Source: Burkholderia sp. 4M9327F10
Lineage (GTDB): Bacteria > Pseudomonadota > Gammaproteobacteria > Burkholderiales > Burkholderiaceae
Direction: 5' to 3'
Length of the DNA stretch: 64,000 bases
Assembly (NCBI RefSeq): GCF_005503145.1
Contig: NZ_SCNV01000038.1
Location: forward strand, 1-64,000
Shown: piece after piece, positions 15,421 through 24,288 of the stretch
How positions within the stretch are numbered: the stretch's first letter is position 1
How the letters are laid out: every line of letters starts with the position of its first letter
Made by a program: the position numbers and the translations under genes
The notes under the pieces: generated by a model
Told to the model about the DNA's origin: nothing
The model's database searches: none
What the model saw: only the letters and a program-made list of their open reading frames with translations

Positions 15421-16179
15421 CTAGATGATCGAATAGCCGCCGTCGATCATCAGGTTCGCGCCGTTGATCATGGCGGCCTCGCGGCTTGCCAGGTACAGGA
15501 TGGCTGCGGCGATCTCGGCGGGCTTCGCAAATCGCCGGGTAGGGATAGACGCTCTGGCGCGTTCCCCGGTTTCTCCTGCCCATCCGCTCAGTCCGAGTTC
15601 CGTTTCGACCACCGTCGGCGAGATGGCATTGACGGTCACGCCTCTGGGGCCCCATTCGAGCGCCATGCAATGGGTCATGCCAAGTACGCCGGCTTTGCTG
15701 GCGCAATAGGCGAGATGCCCTTCGATGCCGATCACCGCAGCCTGAGAGGCGAGGTTGACGATTCTTCCTTGTCCCCGCGCGAGCATGCCCGGGGCGAAGG
15801 CCCGCGCCACGAGAAACGGGCCGCGCAGGTTGACGGCGATGGTCTTGTCCCATGTTTCAAGCGGAAAATTTTCCGCCGGCGCCAGCGGCCCGATGCCGGC
15901 GTTGTTGACCAGAATGTCGGCGCGACCGAAGCGCGAAAGAATCTCGCTGGCCGTCGCCGCGACGGATTCAGCGTCGCCGACGTCGGCAACCCAGCCTCCA
16001 TGCCTTGCACCCAGGCCCGAGGCTACCTCTGCGATGGATGCTGAACGGTCGAGCAGCGCGAGCGTCGCGCCGGCTGCTGCGAACTGCTCGGCGACCTGGC
16101 GGCCTATGCCGGCTGCCGCACCGGTTATCACTACGACAGCATGGCTAAAGTCATAAGAAGCATTCGGCTCAAAGGACAT
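15421..16179 (-). CDS. Short-chain dehydrogenase/reductase, probable polyol dehydrogenase
   Basis: 252 residues of the classical SDR type. It has the cofactor motif TGAAAGIG (19-26), NNAGIGPLAP, a Ser in NLASQAAVIG, the catalytic AYCASK (Tyr-x-x-x-Lys) and a C-terminal IDGGYSII. An AGGAGG site lies 6 nt before the ATG. Its position after GatZ and a PfkB kinase suggests it oxidises a hexitol such as galactitol, altritol or sorbitol to a ketose; SDR sequence alone does not fix the substrate. It is 24 bp downstream of the GatZ gene. Confidence 0.85.
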   Translation of the reverse strand: MSFEPNASYDFSHAVVVITGAAAGIGRQVAEQFAAAGATLALLDRSASIAEVASGLGARHGGWVADVGDAESVAATASEILSRFGRADILVNNAGIGPLAPAENFPLETWDKTIAVNLRGPFLVARAFAPGMLARGQGRIVNLASQAAVIGIEGHLAYCASKAGVLGMTHCMALEWGPRGVTVNAISPTVVETELGLSGWAGETGERARASIPTRRFAKPAEIAAAILYLASREAAMINGANLMIDGGYSII

Positions 16180-16203
16180 GACTTCCTCCTGACGCGTGCG
16201 CGA

Positions 16204-17487
16204 TCAGTGACGACAGGCCGACGCGTAGTGCTGAATAACCTCGCGGACCTTGCTCTGCACGATGCTCATCGGCGAGCCGTCGATGGTGTGGCGCCGCAGC
16301 GCCCAGTACTGGGCCGGCAAATGGCAGCTCAGCAGGTTTTCCGGAATCGTCGTATTGGCGAGATTGCGCAATAGACGCTGCGCGGCTGCATCGACCTGCG
16401 GATCGGCCCAGTAGTACCGCACCCGGTCGCTATAGCTGTAGGTGCGAAGCAGACGCTGCTGGGCTTCGTCCCCGTGGTAGTACCTGTCCCAGTTCGCGGG
16501 CTTGCGCAGCATCGCGGTCTCCACCACCGCCCGCAGGTCGGCGCGCCTCGCGGCCGGCAACAACTGCGCTTCGATGTCCGATAGCGCGTAAAGCACCTCG
16601 CGCAACGCGAACGTGACGCCTGGCCCAACCTTCAGAATCGCGAAGCCGTCCTGCACTAAAGCGCGCAGGGACTCGGGCCTTTGATAGTCCGTCGAATGCG
16701 CTTCGAACACCATGCCGGGCAGTTGCGCCAGCACCTGCGCAAGCCCGGTGGCAAGCGCCGGCTGGTAGTCGATGACTTTGGTGTGGTCGAATTCGACGCC
16801 GGGCTGCACGACCAGCGCAATGACACGGTCCCACGCGGCGTCGAGCTTCCGTGCGCGCCACGCGTCACGATGCACGCCGACAGTCTCCAGCGCGGCTTCT
16901 TGCCGGGTCACTTCAACGGTACTGAGGGCTTCGCTGGCGCCACCCGGCACTGGCACCTCCGTGCCGATTACATAGGCTGGGCGCGTCTTCAGTCCTGCGC
17001 GAGCGCTGGCACTTTCAGCAACGGCACACAGGCGTGCCGCACGCTGAGCCACCACGCCGTCGGACAGGCGTTCCGGGTCGTCGCCGCAAGCCATGCTGGT
17101 GTCCAGATGGATCTTGCTGAACCCGGCGCAGACGTAGGCATCGATCAGCGCTTCCGCGCGCTGCATGGCTTCTTCGGCGGGAAAGCTGCGCCACGCGTTG
17201 GGTCCGAGATGATCGCCGCCGAGGATCAGCCGCTCGCGCGGGAAGCCCACCCGCTCTGCGATCAGATGAACGAAGCGGACGAAGGCCTCAGGGTTCATCC
17301 CGGTGTAGCCGCCGTATTGATCGACCTGATTCGAAGTCGATTCGATCAGCAGCGGCGTGCCGTCCTCAAGAGCCTGTTGCATCGCCGCGCCCAGCACCCA
17401 GGGATGCGCCGAGCAGATCGAATAGATTCCCTTCAGCGATGCCGAAGAGCTGTGCCCGTTGGCGAGGCGCGCCACGACGTCAGGCAT
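16204..17487 (-). CDS. GatZ/KbaZ family protein, likely D-tagatose 6-phosphate 4-epimerase
   Basis: 427 residues, the usual length for GatZ/KbaZ. Diagnostic segments include IYSICSAHPWVLGAAM, LIESTSNQVDQYGGYTGM, LGGDHLGPNAWR, KIHLDTSMAC, FEAHSTDYQ and LKVGPGVTFALREVLYAL. In E. coli GatZ/KbaZ stabilise the class II aldolase GatY/KbaY, but no aldolase gene is present here. Aldolase-independent relatives are known to epimerise D-tagatose 6-phosphate at C4 to fructose 6-phosphate, and that fits this operon. The ATG overlaps the PfkB stop by 8 bp (ATGCCTGA), implying translational coupling; an upstream in-frame start would lie inside pfkB. Confidence 0.85.
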   Translation of the reverse strand: MPDVVARLANGHSSSASLKGIYSICSAHPWVLGAAMQQALEDGTPLLIESTSNQVDQYGGYTGMNPEAFVRFVHLIAERVGFPRERLILGGDHLGPNAWRSFPAEEAMQRAEALIDAYVCAGFSKIHLDTSMACGDDPERLSDGVVAQRAARLCAVAESASARAGLKTRPAYVIGTEVPVPGGASEALSTVEVTRQEAALETVGVHRDAWRARKLDAAWDRVIALVVQPGVEFDHTKVIDYQPALATGLAQVLAQLPGMVFEAHSTDYQRPESLRALVQDGFAILKVGPGVTFALREVLYALSDIEAQLLPAARRADLRAVVETAMLRKPANWDRYYHGDEAQQRLLRTYSYSDRVRYYWADPQVDAAAQRLLRNLANTTIPENLLSCHLPAQYWALRRHTIDGSPMSIVQSKVREVIQHYASACRH

Positions 17488-18463
17488 GATGAGACTCCGC
17501 TTTGGCGATGAATGCATCGAGTTCGGCGAGCGTCGCCGTGCCTTCCATCGGCCCCCGAACGTTGACTGCGCGGGCGCCGCTCGCACAGGCGTAGCGCAGC
17601 GCCTCGGCAACGCTCATGCCCTGCGCGCGGCAGGCAATGTAGGTCGCGCCGAAGCAGTCGCCCGCGCCGGTCGGGTCCACTTCTTGCACGTGGAGCGCGG
17701 GCACATGGATCTCGTCGGCGCCGTCGTAAAAGCTGCAACCGTCTTTGCCACGCTTGACCACCACCTCGCGGATGCCGCGTTGCAGGAGTTCGTCGATCGC
17801 GGCGCGCTCGGAGCTGGCGCTTGCCAGCAGCGTGACCTCATGTCCGCTCGGCAGGAACACGTCCGTATAGTCGAGAATGAAATCGAGCGCCTCGCGCATC
17901 TCCGGAATCCGTAGCATTTCCTTGCGGATATTCGGATCGAAGCTGACCGTGCCGCCATGCGCTTTGACCGTCTCGATGACCTTTTTCATGGCTTCGATGA
18001 TGCGAAACGAGAACAGGGACGAGCCCATCACATGAAAGTGGCGGCAGTCCTTGAGCAGGTCCTCGCGGATATTGGCTACTGAAAGATGCGCCGAAGCGCT
18101 GTTGGTGATGTTGAAAATGAAGTCGCGCTCGCCATCCTCGCGGTAGGTGACGAAGGCGCTGCCGGTCGTCTGCCCCTTGATCACCGCGATACCGGATACA
18201 TCCACGCCATCCGCGCGCAGGCGCTCGACGTTGAGCGTGCCGAAGTCGTCGTCGCCGACGCAGCCGATCAGCGCGCAGCGGCTGCCGAGGCGCGCCACCT
18301 GGTCGATGAAGATCGCCGGGGCGCCGCTCGCGTAGGGGCCGATCAGCGTGCCCGGCCGGCGGAACGACTGGCCGCGCTCGGTGGCCATGATTTCGACGAG
18401 AATCTCGCCCATCGTCAGGATGTAGCCGGTCTTGCTGGTGCTGTGCGATACGGAGTTAGGCAT
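17480..18463 (-). CDS. PfkB family sugar kinase, probable tagatose kinase
   Basis: 327 residues. Ribokinase-fold markers are present: GEILVEIMA near the N-terminus, the substrate-side GAPAIFIDQVARLG, GCVGDDDFG and the anion-hole/catalytic motif DPTGAGDCFGATYIA. It phosphorylates a ketose or related sugar with ATP. With GatZ directly downstream, D-tagatose is the best candidate substrate; this is context inference. The ATG at 18463 overlaps the permease stop by 8 bp (ATGCCTAA); a start seven codons earlier would lie further inside the permease gene. Confidence 0.88.
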   Translation of the reverse strand: MPNSVSHSTSKTGYILTMGEILVEIMATERGQSFRRPGTLIGPYASGAPAIFIDQVARLGSRCALIGCVGDDDFGTLNVERLRADGVDVSGIAVIKGQTTGSAFVTYREDGERDFIFNITNSASAHLSVANIREDLLKDCRHFHVMGSSLFSFRIIEAMKKVIETVKAHGGTVSFDPNIRKEMLRIPEMREALDFILDYTDVFLPSGHEVTLLASASSERAAIDELLQRGIREVVVKRGKDGCSFYDGADEIHVPALHVQEVDPTGAGDCFGATYIACRAQGMSVAEALRYACASGARAVNVRGPMEGTATLAELDAFIAKAESHHA

Positions 18464-19460
18464 GGCGTTTCTTCGTTTGAACATCGATGCAGACAGCGAC
18501 GAGAATCACGACGCCCTTCACGATGAGTTGATAGAAATACGGCACGCTCAACAGGTTCATGCCGTTGTTGATGACCCCAATAATCAGCGCGCCGATCAGG
18601 GTGCCCACGATAGTGCCGTAGCCGCCGGAGAGGCTTGTGCCGCCCAGCACGGCCGCGGCGATCGCATCCAGCTCGTAGCCCATGCCGGCGTTCGGTTGCG
18701 CGGAATACAGGCGTGAGGTCATCAATACGCCGCCGATGCTCGCCATCAGGCCGGAGATCATGAAGATCGCAATGCGCAGGCGGCGCAGGTTGATGCCGGA
18801 GTACAGCGCGGCTTCGCGGTTGCCGCCTGCGAGGTAGGCCTTGCGTCCGAAGACGGTGCGCGACAGCACGAAGTGATTGACGAACAGAAGCACGGCCAGC
18901 ACCCAGATCGGAATGGCCACGCCCAGAAACGAGCCGTTGCCGAGAGCCGCAAAGCGGTCGTCGTCGATCGAGATCGGCACACCGGCTGAGGTGATGTAGG
19001 CGAGCCCGCGAAACACGCCCATGGTTGCCACGGTCACGATGAACGACGGGATCGTCAGCATGGCGGAGAGCGCGCCGTTGACCCAACCGAGCACGATTCC
19101 GGCCAGCATCGCGGCGAGCACAGCGGCGAGAGGCGGCACGCCGTGCTGCATGACGAGCGCCGCGACGGTTCCCACTAACGCCATCACCGCGCCGACCGAG
19201 AGATCGATATCACCGAGCAGCAGGACATAGGTCATGCCAAACCCGAGAATCGCGATGATGGAAACCTGCAGCACGACGTTGAGCAGATTGCTCAGCGAGA
19301 GGAAGTTCGGCGACAGCACGGAAAACAGTCCGCATAGGACGATCAGCCCACAGACGATGCCGCCGTAGTGCCGCAGCCACTTGGATAGCGCGCCGGCGCC
19401 GCTCGCCCGGCGGGTGACGCCGCTGATGGCGCTATCCGGTTGAAGATGAGTGAGTTTCAT
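18456..19460 (-). CDS. Sugar/polyol ABC transporter permease (RbsC type)
   Basis: 334 residues, very hydrophobic with about ten predicted spans. It contains the family segments YVLLLGDIDLSVGAVMAL, VFGRKAYLAGGNREAALYSGI and AAAVLGGTSLSGGYGTIVG. It forms the membrane channel of a CUT2 importer with the ATPase and binding protein upstream. Its start overlaps the ATPase stop by 4 bp (ATGA) and its end overlaps the kinase start, so the operon is tightly coupled. Substrate inferred to be the hexitol or ketose catabolised by the downstream enzymes. Confidence 0.93.
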   Translation of the reverse strand: MKLTHLQPDSAISGVTRRASGAGALSKWLRHYGGIVCGLIVLCGLFSVLSPNFLSLSNLLNVVLQVSIIAILGFGMTYVLLLGDIDLSVGAVMALVGTVAALVMQHGVPPLAAVLAAMLAGIVLGWVNGALSAMLTIPSFIVTVATMGVFRGLAYITSAGVPISIDDDRFAALGNGSFLGVAIPIWVLAVLLFVNHFVLSRTVFGRKAYLAGGNREAALYSGINLRRLRIAIFMISGLMASIGGVLMTSRLYSAQPNAGMGYELDAIAAAVLGGTSLSGGYGTIVGTLIGALIIGVINNGMNLLSVPYFYQLIVKGVVILVAVCIDVQTKKRHA

Positions 19461-21082
19461 GACTGCATGGCTCCCGTTGCATACGACATCACGGCCTGCG
19501 GGCTGAGTCCTGCCGCATCGAACTGTTTGACAATGCGCTTTTCCCGCATGACGGCCAGGCGGTCGCTCATCGCGAGCGCCTCGGGCAATTCGGATGACAC
19601 CAGGATGATCGCGGTGCCCGCCGCTGCAAGCTCGCGCATCACCCGGTAGATTTCGAACTTGGCGCCTACGTCGACGCCGCGGGTCGGTTCATCGAGAATC
19701 AGCACCTTGGGCTTGAGGGCAAGCCATTTCGACAGCACCACTTTCTGCTGGTTGCCGCCGCTCAGATCGCCCACGGCCTGGTCTGCGCCGGAGGCACGGA
19801 TGTTCATGCGCTCGATTGCATGGCGAGTTTCGTTGCGCTCGAAGCTGTTGCTGAGGATGCCGAATCGTGAACCTTTAAGTTCGAAACTGGCCATCGTCAC
19901 GTTCTGGGCAATCGAGTGCATCAGCACGAGGCCCTGGTGCTTGCGGTCTTCGGTGACGAAGGCGATACCCGCGGCAATCGCGTCCTGCGGCGAGCGCAGC
20001 TTCACGCGCTTGCCGTTCATCAGGATTTCGCCTTCAGGTCGTCCGACGCCAAAGAGCGCATTCATGACATCGGAGCGGCCCGCGCCGATCAGTCCGAAGA
20101 AGCCGAGGATTTCACCGGCGTGCAACGCGAAGCTGATGTCGAGGAACTTGCCCGCGAGGTTCAGTGCATTGACTTCCAGTAGCGGCCGCGCGGGTCGCAG
20201 ATACGGCTGCGCGCGGCCTGGGTAGACGTCGCTCATTTCGCGGCCGACCATCAGGTTGATGAGCGTGCCGATGGTGGTGTCGTTCTTGTCCGAGGTGCTG
20301 ATATAGCGCCCGTCGCGCATCACCGAGATGTCGTCCGAGATGCGCATGATCTCGTCCATCCGGTGCGAGATATAGACGACGGCTTTGCCGCGCGCCTTCA
20401 GCTTCATCACGATCTCGAACAGGATCTCCGCTTCGCGGTCGCTGAGCGACGACGTGGGTTCATCCATGATGACGAGTTCGGCGTCATGGCTCAGCGCCTT
20501 GGCGATTTCGACGAGTTGCCGCTGCGCCATCGAAAGCCGCGACACGGGCGCGCCGGGATCGATGTGGATGCCGAGTTCGTCCATCAACTGCTGCGTCTGT
20601 TTCGTCAGTGCCCGGAAATCGACGATGCCGTAGCGGCGCGGCTCGTGACCCGCGTAAATGTTTTCCGCCACGCTCAGATTGGTCGCGAGGCTGAGTTCCT
20701 GATAGATGATCGAGATACCGGCCGCTTGCGCGTCGGCGGGGCGATGGAAGACCACCGGCCTGCCTTGCAGCAGCAGTTCGCCGCGCGTCGGCGCATAGAC
20801 CCCGGCGAGAATTTTCATCAGCGTGGATTTTCCCGCGCCGTTTTCACCCAGCAGCGTATGGACCCGGCCGCGCCGAAGCTTGAGCGAGACGTCCTTGATC
20901 GCTTCCACCGGGCCGAACGACTTGGCGATGGAGCGCAACTCCAGAAACGGCTGTTGCGGATCGGTGTGACCGGACTTGCCGGGCAGGTCTCCGGTATGCG
21001 CGGTCACATCGGAGACGAAGCCGGCCGGCCTCGACCTCACCCCTGGCAGATCAGCACGGCGGGTCTCGAGGTTCGCGTTCAT
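19457..21082 (-). CDS. Sugar/polyol ABC transporter ATP-binding protein (RbsA type, extended N-terminus)
   Basis: 541 residues, about 40 more than most RbsA proteins because of an N-terminal extension rich in Pro/Gly (residues 1-45) with no recognised domain. The first ATPase domain has GENGAGKSTLMK and LVIMDEPTSSLS; the second has the degenerate GLIGAGRSD and canonical LSGGNQQKVVLS and LILDEPTRGVDVG. Start at 21082 overlaps the binding-protein stop by 4 bp (ATGA), which supports this start despite the extension; a later start is possible. It energises the CUT2 importer of this operon. Confidence 0.9.
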   Translation of the reverse strand: MNANLETRRADLPGVRSRPAGFVSDVTAHTGDLPGKSGHTDPQQPFLELRSIAKSFGPVEAIKDVSLKLRRGRVHTLLGENGAGKSTLMKILAGVYAPTRGELLLQGRPVVFHRPADAQAAGISIIYQELSLATNLSVAENIYAGHEPRRYGIVDFRALTKQTQQLMDELGIHIDPGAPVSRLSMAQRQLVEIAKALSHDAELVIMDEPTSSLSDREAEILFEIVMKLKARGKAVVYISHRMDEIMRISDDISVMRDGRYISTSDKNDTTIGTLINLMVGREMSDVYPGRAQPYLRPARPLLEVNALNLAGKFLDISFALHAGEILGFFGLIGAGRSDVMNALFGVGRPEGEILMNGKRVKLRSPQDAIAAGIAFVTEDRKHQGLVLMHSIAQNVTMASFELKGSRFGILSNSFERNETRHAIERMNIRASGADQAVGDLSGGNQQKVVLSKWLALKPKVLILDEPTRGVDVGAKFEIYRVMRELAAAGTAIILVSSELPEALAMSDRLAVMREKRIVKQFDAAGLSPQAVMSYATGAMQS

Positions 21083-21975
21083 TTTGCGGCGTCGTGCAGA
21101 TAGACACCCGGCGGCACGGGAATCTCCTTGGCCACCGCTTGCTTGTCCGCGATCTTGACGGCCGTGTCGACGGCAATCGCGCCCATCTTTTCCGGATACT
21201 GCCGGATCACGCCGACGAAGTTCGGATTCTTGTCCACTGCCGCGCGTGCTTCGGGCATGCCGTCGAAACCGATCACCTTCACATGATTGCCCGCTGACTT
21301 GGCGGCCACCGCGGCGGCCAGTGCAGCGTCGTCGCCGAAGCCGAAAATGCCGTCGAGATCCGGATGTGCCTGCAGCATGTTCTGTGCGGTGGTGAGCGCT
21401 TCAGCGCGCGTAATGCCGGGCTGTACGGCGACCACCTGTACGCCGGGGCAACCACCCAGGGCTTTCTTGAAACCGGTGACCCGATCGATCACCGACTGGA
21501 CCGTCGGATAGTCGATGATGCCCACCTTGCCTTTGCCGCCGAGCACCTTGCACATGAGCTGCCCGGCCATCAGACCGCCCGCGTAATTGTCCGTGGCGAT
21601 GTGCGACGCGACTTCCACGCCCTGCGCGCTGATATCCACCGTGATCACCGGGATGCCGGCATTCTGCGCGGCCATCACGGCGGCTTTCACGCCTTTCGAA
21701 TCGACCGGCGAGAGCACGATGACATTGACCTTGCGGGTCACGAAGTCCTGCACGTCGGCAATCTGTTTGCTCAGATCCTGGTTTGCAATGGCGATGTCGA
21801 GCGTGGCGTGGTCTTTGGCGGCTTCCTGTTTCATGGCGTCGGCGAGTGCGACGTAGAACGGATGCTGCTGTGTGAGCAACGAGGCGCCGATCGTCACGTC
21901 GTTGGCCAGCGCGGCAACCGAGGTGCCGAACAGGGCTGCGGCGACGCATGCCGCGGCAATGGTTTTTTGTTTCAT
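21079..21975 (-). CDS. Sugar/polyol ABC transporter substrate-binding protein (RbsB type)
   Basis: 298 residues with a signal peptide ending near ALA-NDV (about residue 24). The mature part has VTIGASLLTQQHPFYVALADAM, VIVLSPVDSKGVKAAV, GIPVITVDISAQG, HIATDNYAGG, GIFGFGDDAALAA and VIGFDGMPEAR, all cluster B sugar-binding landmarks. It is the first structural gene after the DeoR regulator, 25 bp downstream of it, and is followed by its ATPase and permease with 4-bp overlaps. Ligand unassigned; a hexitol or ketose is likely from the enzymes in the operon. Confidence 0.92.
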   Translation of the reverse strand: MKQKTIAAACVAAALFGTSVAALANDVTIGASLLTQQHPFYVALADAMKQEAAKDHATLDIAIANQDLSKQIADVQDFVTRKVNVIVLSPVDSKGVKAAVMAAQNAGIPVITVDISAQGVEVASHIATDNYAGGLMAGQLMCKVLGGKGKVGIIDYPTVQSVIDRVTGFKKALGGCPGVQVVAVQPGITRAEALTTAQNMLQAHPDLDGIFGFGDDAALAAAVAAKSAGNHVKVIGFDGMPEARAAVDKNPNFVGVIRQYPEKMGAIAVDTAVKIADKQAVAKEIPVPPGVYLHDAAK

Positions 21976-22000
21976 GGTTGTCTCTTCCGTGAATGGAGCG

Positions 22001-22816
22001 TTAGTGCGGGGATTGGCGGAACTCGAGAATTCCGTTTTCCCTTCTGTGTAGTTCGAGGTGCTTGCGTGGAAACAGGTCCATCGTGGGGGCGTCGATACCG
22101 TCGTCGATCACCAGCGCGCCCAGGTCGGACAGATTGCAAAACACGTGGCCGTCGCGCTCGGACAACTGCGGCTGATACGCGACGACCACGGTGCGGGTTG
22201 CGCTCTGCATGGCGGCATGAAACACCCGCGCGAGGCCCGGGTCGGCGCACAGCAGGTTGCCGTCCCTGTCGAGTCCCGATGCTTCGAGGATGCAGAGGTC
22301 GAGCGAGCGTGCCGTGACCGAGCGTTCGGCGTCCGGGCCGGTCAGCGTGGTGGCTTCCAGCGCGAGGTGGCCGCCGGTCAGTTGCAGCTCGCAATGAACG
22401 AAGCGCTGCGCAGTCTGGGCCATGGCAATGTCGTTCAGCAGCAGCGACAGGTTGGAGCGATCGGATAGCAGCGGCAGCACCTTGTGAACGATTTCGCCCG
22501 CGCCCAGCATCAGCGATTCGTGGTCGTCCACGGTTTCCGCGGCGAAACGCGCAATCGCCATTTCTGCCGCCTTGCGGGTTGCGCCGTCGGAAACCGGCAT
22601 CAGCACGCTCTCGCCGGGCCGCTGGGCCAGATAGCGAGCCTTGCCGAACGAGCGCACCAGATAACGCTGCTGTTCGAGATAGGTCAGGTCGGTGCGGATC
22701 GTCACGCTCGACACATCGAAAGCCTGGCTGAGCTCCTCCACGGACACTTCGCCGCGCTTGCGGACCATCTCAACGATCTGCAGACGTCGCTTCAGGGAAC
22801 TCTTGTTGACCAGCAT
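22001..22816 (-). CDS. DeoR family transcriptional repressor of the polyol operon
   Basis: 271 residues. The N-terminal winged helix contains the DeoR signature region KRRLQIVEMVRKRGEVSVEE, then LSQAFDVSSVTIRTDLTYLE, and the C-terminal part is the sugar-phosphate-sensing domain (ALEATTLTGPDAE, LCILEASGLDRDGNL, VIDDGIDAPTMDL). DeoR proteins usually release DNA on binding a phosphorylated sugar; here tagatose 6-phosphate would be a logical inducer, which is inference. It heads the operon, 25 bp before the binding-protein gene, and TTTCG-type palindromes lie in its own promoter, so it is expected to be autoregulated. Confidence 0.9.
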   Translation of the reverse strand: MLVNKSSLKRRLQIVEMVRKRGEVSVEELSQAFDVSSVTIRTDLTYLEQQRYLVRSFGKARYLAQRPGESVLMPVSDGATRKAAEMAIARFAAETVDDHESLMLGAGEIVHKVLPLLSDRSNLSLLLNDIAMAQTAQRFVHCELQLTGGHLALEATTLTGPDAERSVTARSLDLCILEASGLDRDGNLLCADPGLARVFHAAMQSATRTVVVAYQPQLSERDGHVFCNLSDLGALVIDDGIDAPTMDLFPRKHLELHRRENGILEFRQSPH

Positions 22817-22825
22817 GTCTCCGCT

Positions 22826-22884
22826 CTTCGAAAGAAAATACTTTTGTTTCGAAAGAGTCTAGTTTCGAATCGAAAGTGAGTCAA
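22826..22884 (-). promoter_or_regulatory. Promoter and three DeoR-type operators of the polyol operon
   Basis: On the minus strand TTGACT (22884-22879) and TAGACT (22861-22856) are separated by 17 bp, a good sigma-70 promoter. The spacer contains the palindrome TTTCG-ATT-CGAAA (22863-22875). Two further copies follow downstream: TTTCGAAA (22847-22854) and TTCGAA with flanking T/A (22827-22832), ending 10 bp before the ATG. Operators inside the spacer and over the start region would block initiation, matching repression by the DeoR protein encoded next. Confidence 0.75.
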
Positions 22885-23048
22885 AGGAAAGCACGGGCTG
22901 GGAGGTCGTGGTTTTCCCTGGAGGGGCAGGTAAAGGGCAGGGGCGAACGGGGATACGCGCGCCCGTGAGCGCGGTGTAGTGAAGGTGGGGGAGGTGCTGC
23001 GAGGGGAGGAGGAGCTGCCAGAGGGAGCGCGAACTGGCTAGCCTGTGT

Positions 23049-23066
23049 GGGCCGCATCGGCGGCCC
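23049..23066 (-). terminator. Hairpin after the amino-acid-type binding-protein gene
   Basis: GGGCCGC and GCGGCCC form a perfect 7-bp stem with a 4-nt loop, 7 bp beyond the stop codon at 23074. No T-run follows, so termination is uncertain. Confidence 0.35.
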
Positions 23067-23073
23067 ATCCGGC

Positions 23074-24234
23074 TTACTGACTCAGATACGTAAACTTCCC
23101 GTCCTTGATAACGCCCATTACGCTCGCACGCTGATCGAGTCCAACGTGATCCTTGGCGCTGGTATTGACCACACCGTTTGGCACGACCAGTTCATGCGCA
23201 TGCTCCAGCTCGTCGCGCAGCGCGACGCGAAACGCCGGTGTGCCCGGTTGCGCCGTCTTCAAGGCCCGCGCCACCGCATCCTGCAGCCTCGGATAGACAC
23301 CCGCCGCGTCGCCGGCAAACTGCGTGACCGTGCCCGGACCGTATTTCGCCTCATACGCGTTCACGAAGGTGAGCGCCGCCTTCTTCGCGGGATGATCCGC
23401 AGGCAGCGTGCGCGCCACCACCACCGGCTGGGTCGGAAACAGCGTCCCTTCGACATCCTTGCCGCCGAGCTTGATGAATTCCGGCGTCGCAATGCCATGC
23501 GTCTGATAGATCGGCCCCTTGAAGCCGCGCTCGATCAGCGTGCGCTGCGGCAGCACCGTCGGGGTGCCCGCACCGGCGATCAGGATCGCATCGGGCTTGG
23601 CCGCCATCACCTTCAGCACTTGCCCCGTGACGCTCGCATCGGTGCGGTTAAAGCGCTCGGTTGCGACCAGCTGGATATGCCGGAGCGCCGCGAACTTCGA
23701 AAACTCGTTGAGCCAGCTTTCGCCGTAGCCGTCCGCAAAGCCGATGAATCCCACCGTCCTGACGTTGTGGTTCGACATGTAGCGCGTCATCACATCGGCC
23801 ATCGCGCTATCGGTCTGCGCCATCTTGAAGGCCCAGACGCGCTTGCCTTCCTGCGGCTCGACGACGCTCGCCGAGCCGACCAGCGTGATCATCGGCGTCT
23901 GGCTTTCCGCGACCGGGTCCAGCGCGGCCATGGCGGCGGGCGTGATATTCGGCCCGACGATCACGTCGACATGGTCTTCGTTGATCAGCTTGTGGATGTT
24001 GCGCACCGCCGCGCCCGGGTCCGAGCCGTCGTCCAGAATGATGTAGTCGGCTTTCTGGCCGGCAATCGTGTCCGGCCACATCAGCATGGCGTTCTTGCTG
24101 GTAATGCCGATCACGGCGGCAGGACCGGTGCTCGACAGATCGATACCGACTTTCAGGTCGGCGTGCGCAGCCGTGGCCGCAAGCAGTGCCCCGAGCACGG
24201 TCATGCCGCGCAGGGTCTTTTTATACGACGTCAT
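23074..24234 (-). CDS. Branched-chain amino acid type ABC transporter substrate-binding protein
   Basis: 386 residues starting MTSYKKTLRG, with GGAGA about 9 nt upstream; longer in-frame starts are unsupported. The signal peptide ends at AAHA-DLK. The mature part has VGIDLSSTGPAAVIGI, a central ILDDGSDPGAAVRN, VDVIVGPNITPAAMA and TVGFIGFADGYGESW, as in LivJ-type proteins (Peripla_BP_6). No permease or ATPase genes accompany it. It lies 54 bp downstream of the CysB gene on the same strand, so co-transcription and a link to sulfur-compound uptake are possible, but the ligand is unknown. Confidence 0.85.
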   Translation of the reverse strand: MTSYKKTLRGMTVLGALLAATAAHADLKVGIDLSSTGPAAVIGITSKNAMLMWPDTIAGQKADYIILDDGSDPGAAVRNIHKLINEDHVDVIVGPNITPAAMAALDPVAESQTPMITLVGSASVVEPQEGKRVWAFKMAQTDSAMADVMTRYMSNHNVRTVGFIGFADGYGESWLNEFSKFAALRHIQLVATERFNRTDASVTGQVLKVMAAKPDAILIAGAGTPTVLPQRTLIERGFKGPIYQTHGIATPEFIKLGGKDVEGTLFPTQPVVVARTLPADHPAKKAALTFVNAYEAKYGPGTVTQFAGDAAGVYPRLQDAVARALKTAQPGTPAFRVALRDELEHAHELVVPNGVVNTSAKDHVGLDQRASVMGVIKDGKFTYLSQ

Positions 24235-24288
24235 CGGAGGTCTCCGTAGCGGGAAGCGGAAATTGAAGCGGTAGGTTTGCGGCACCCC

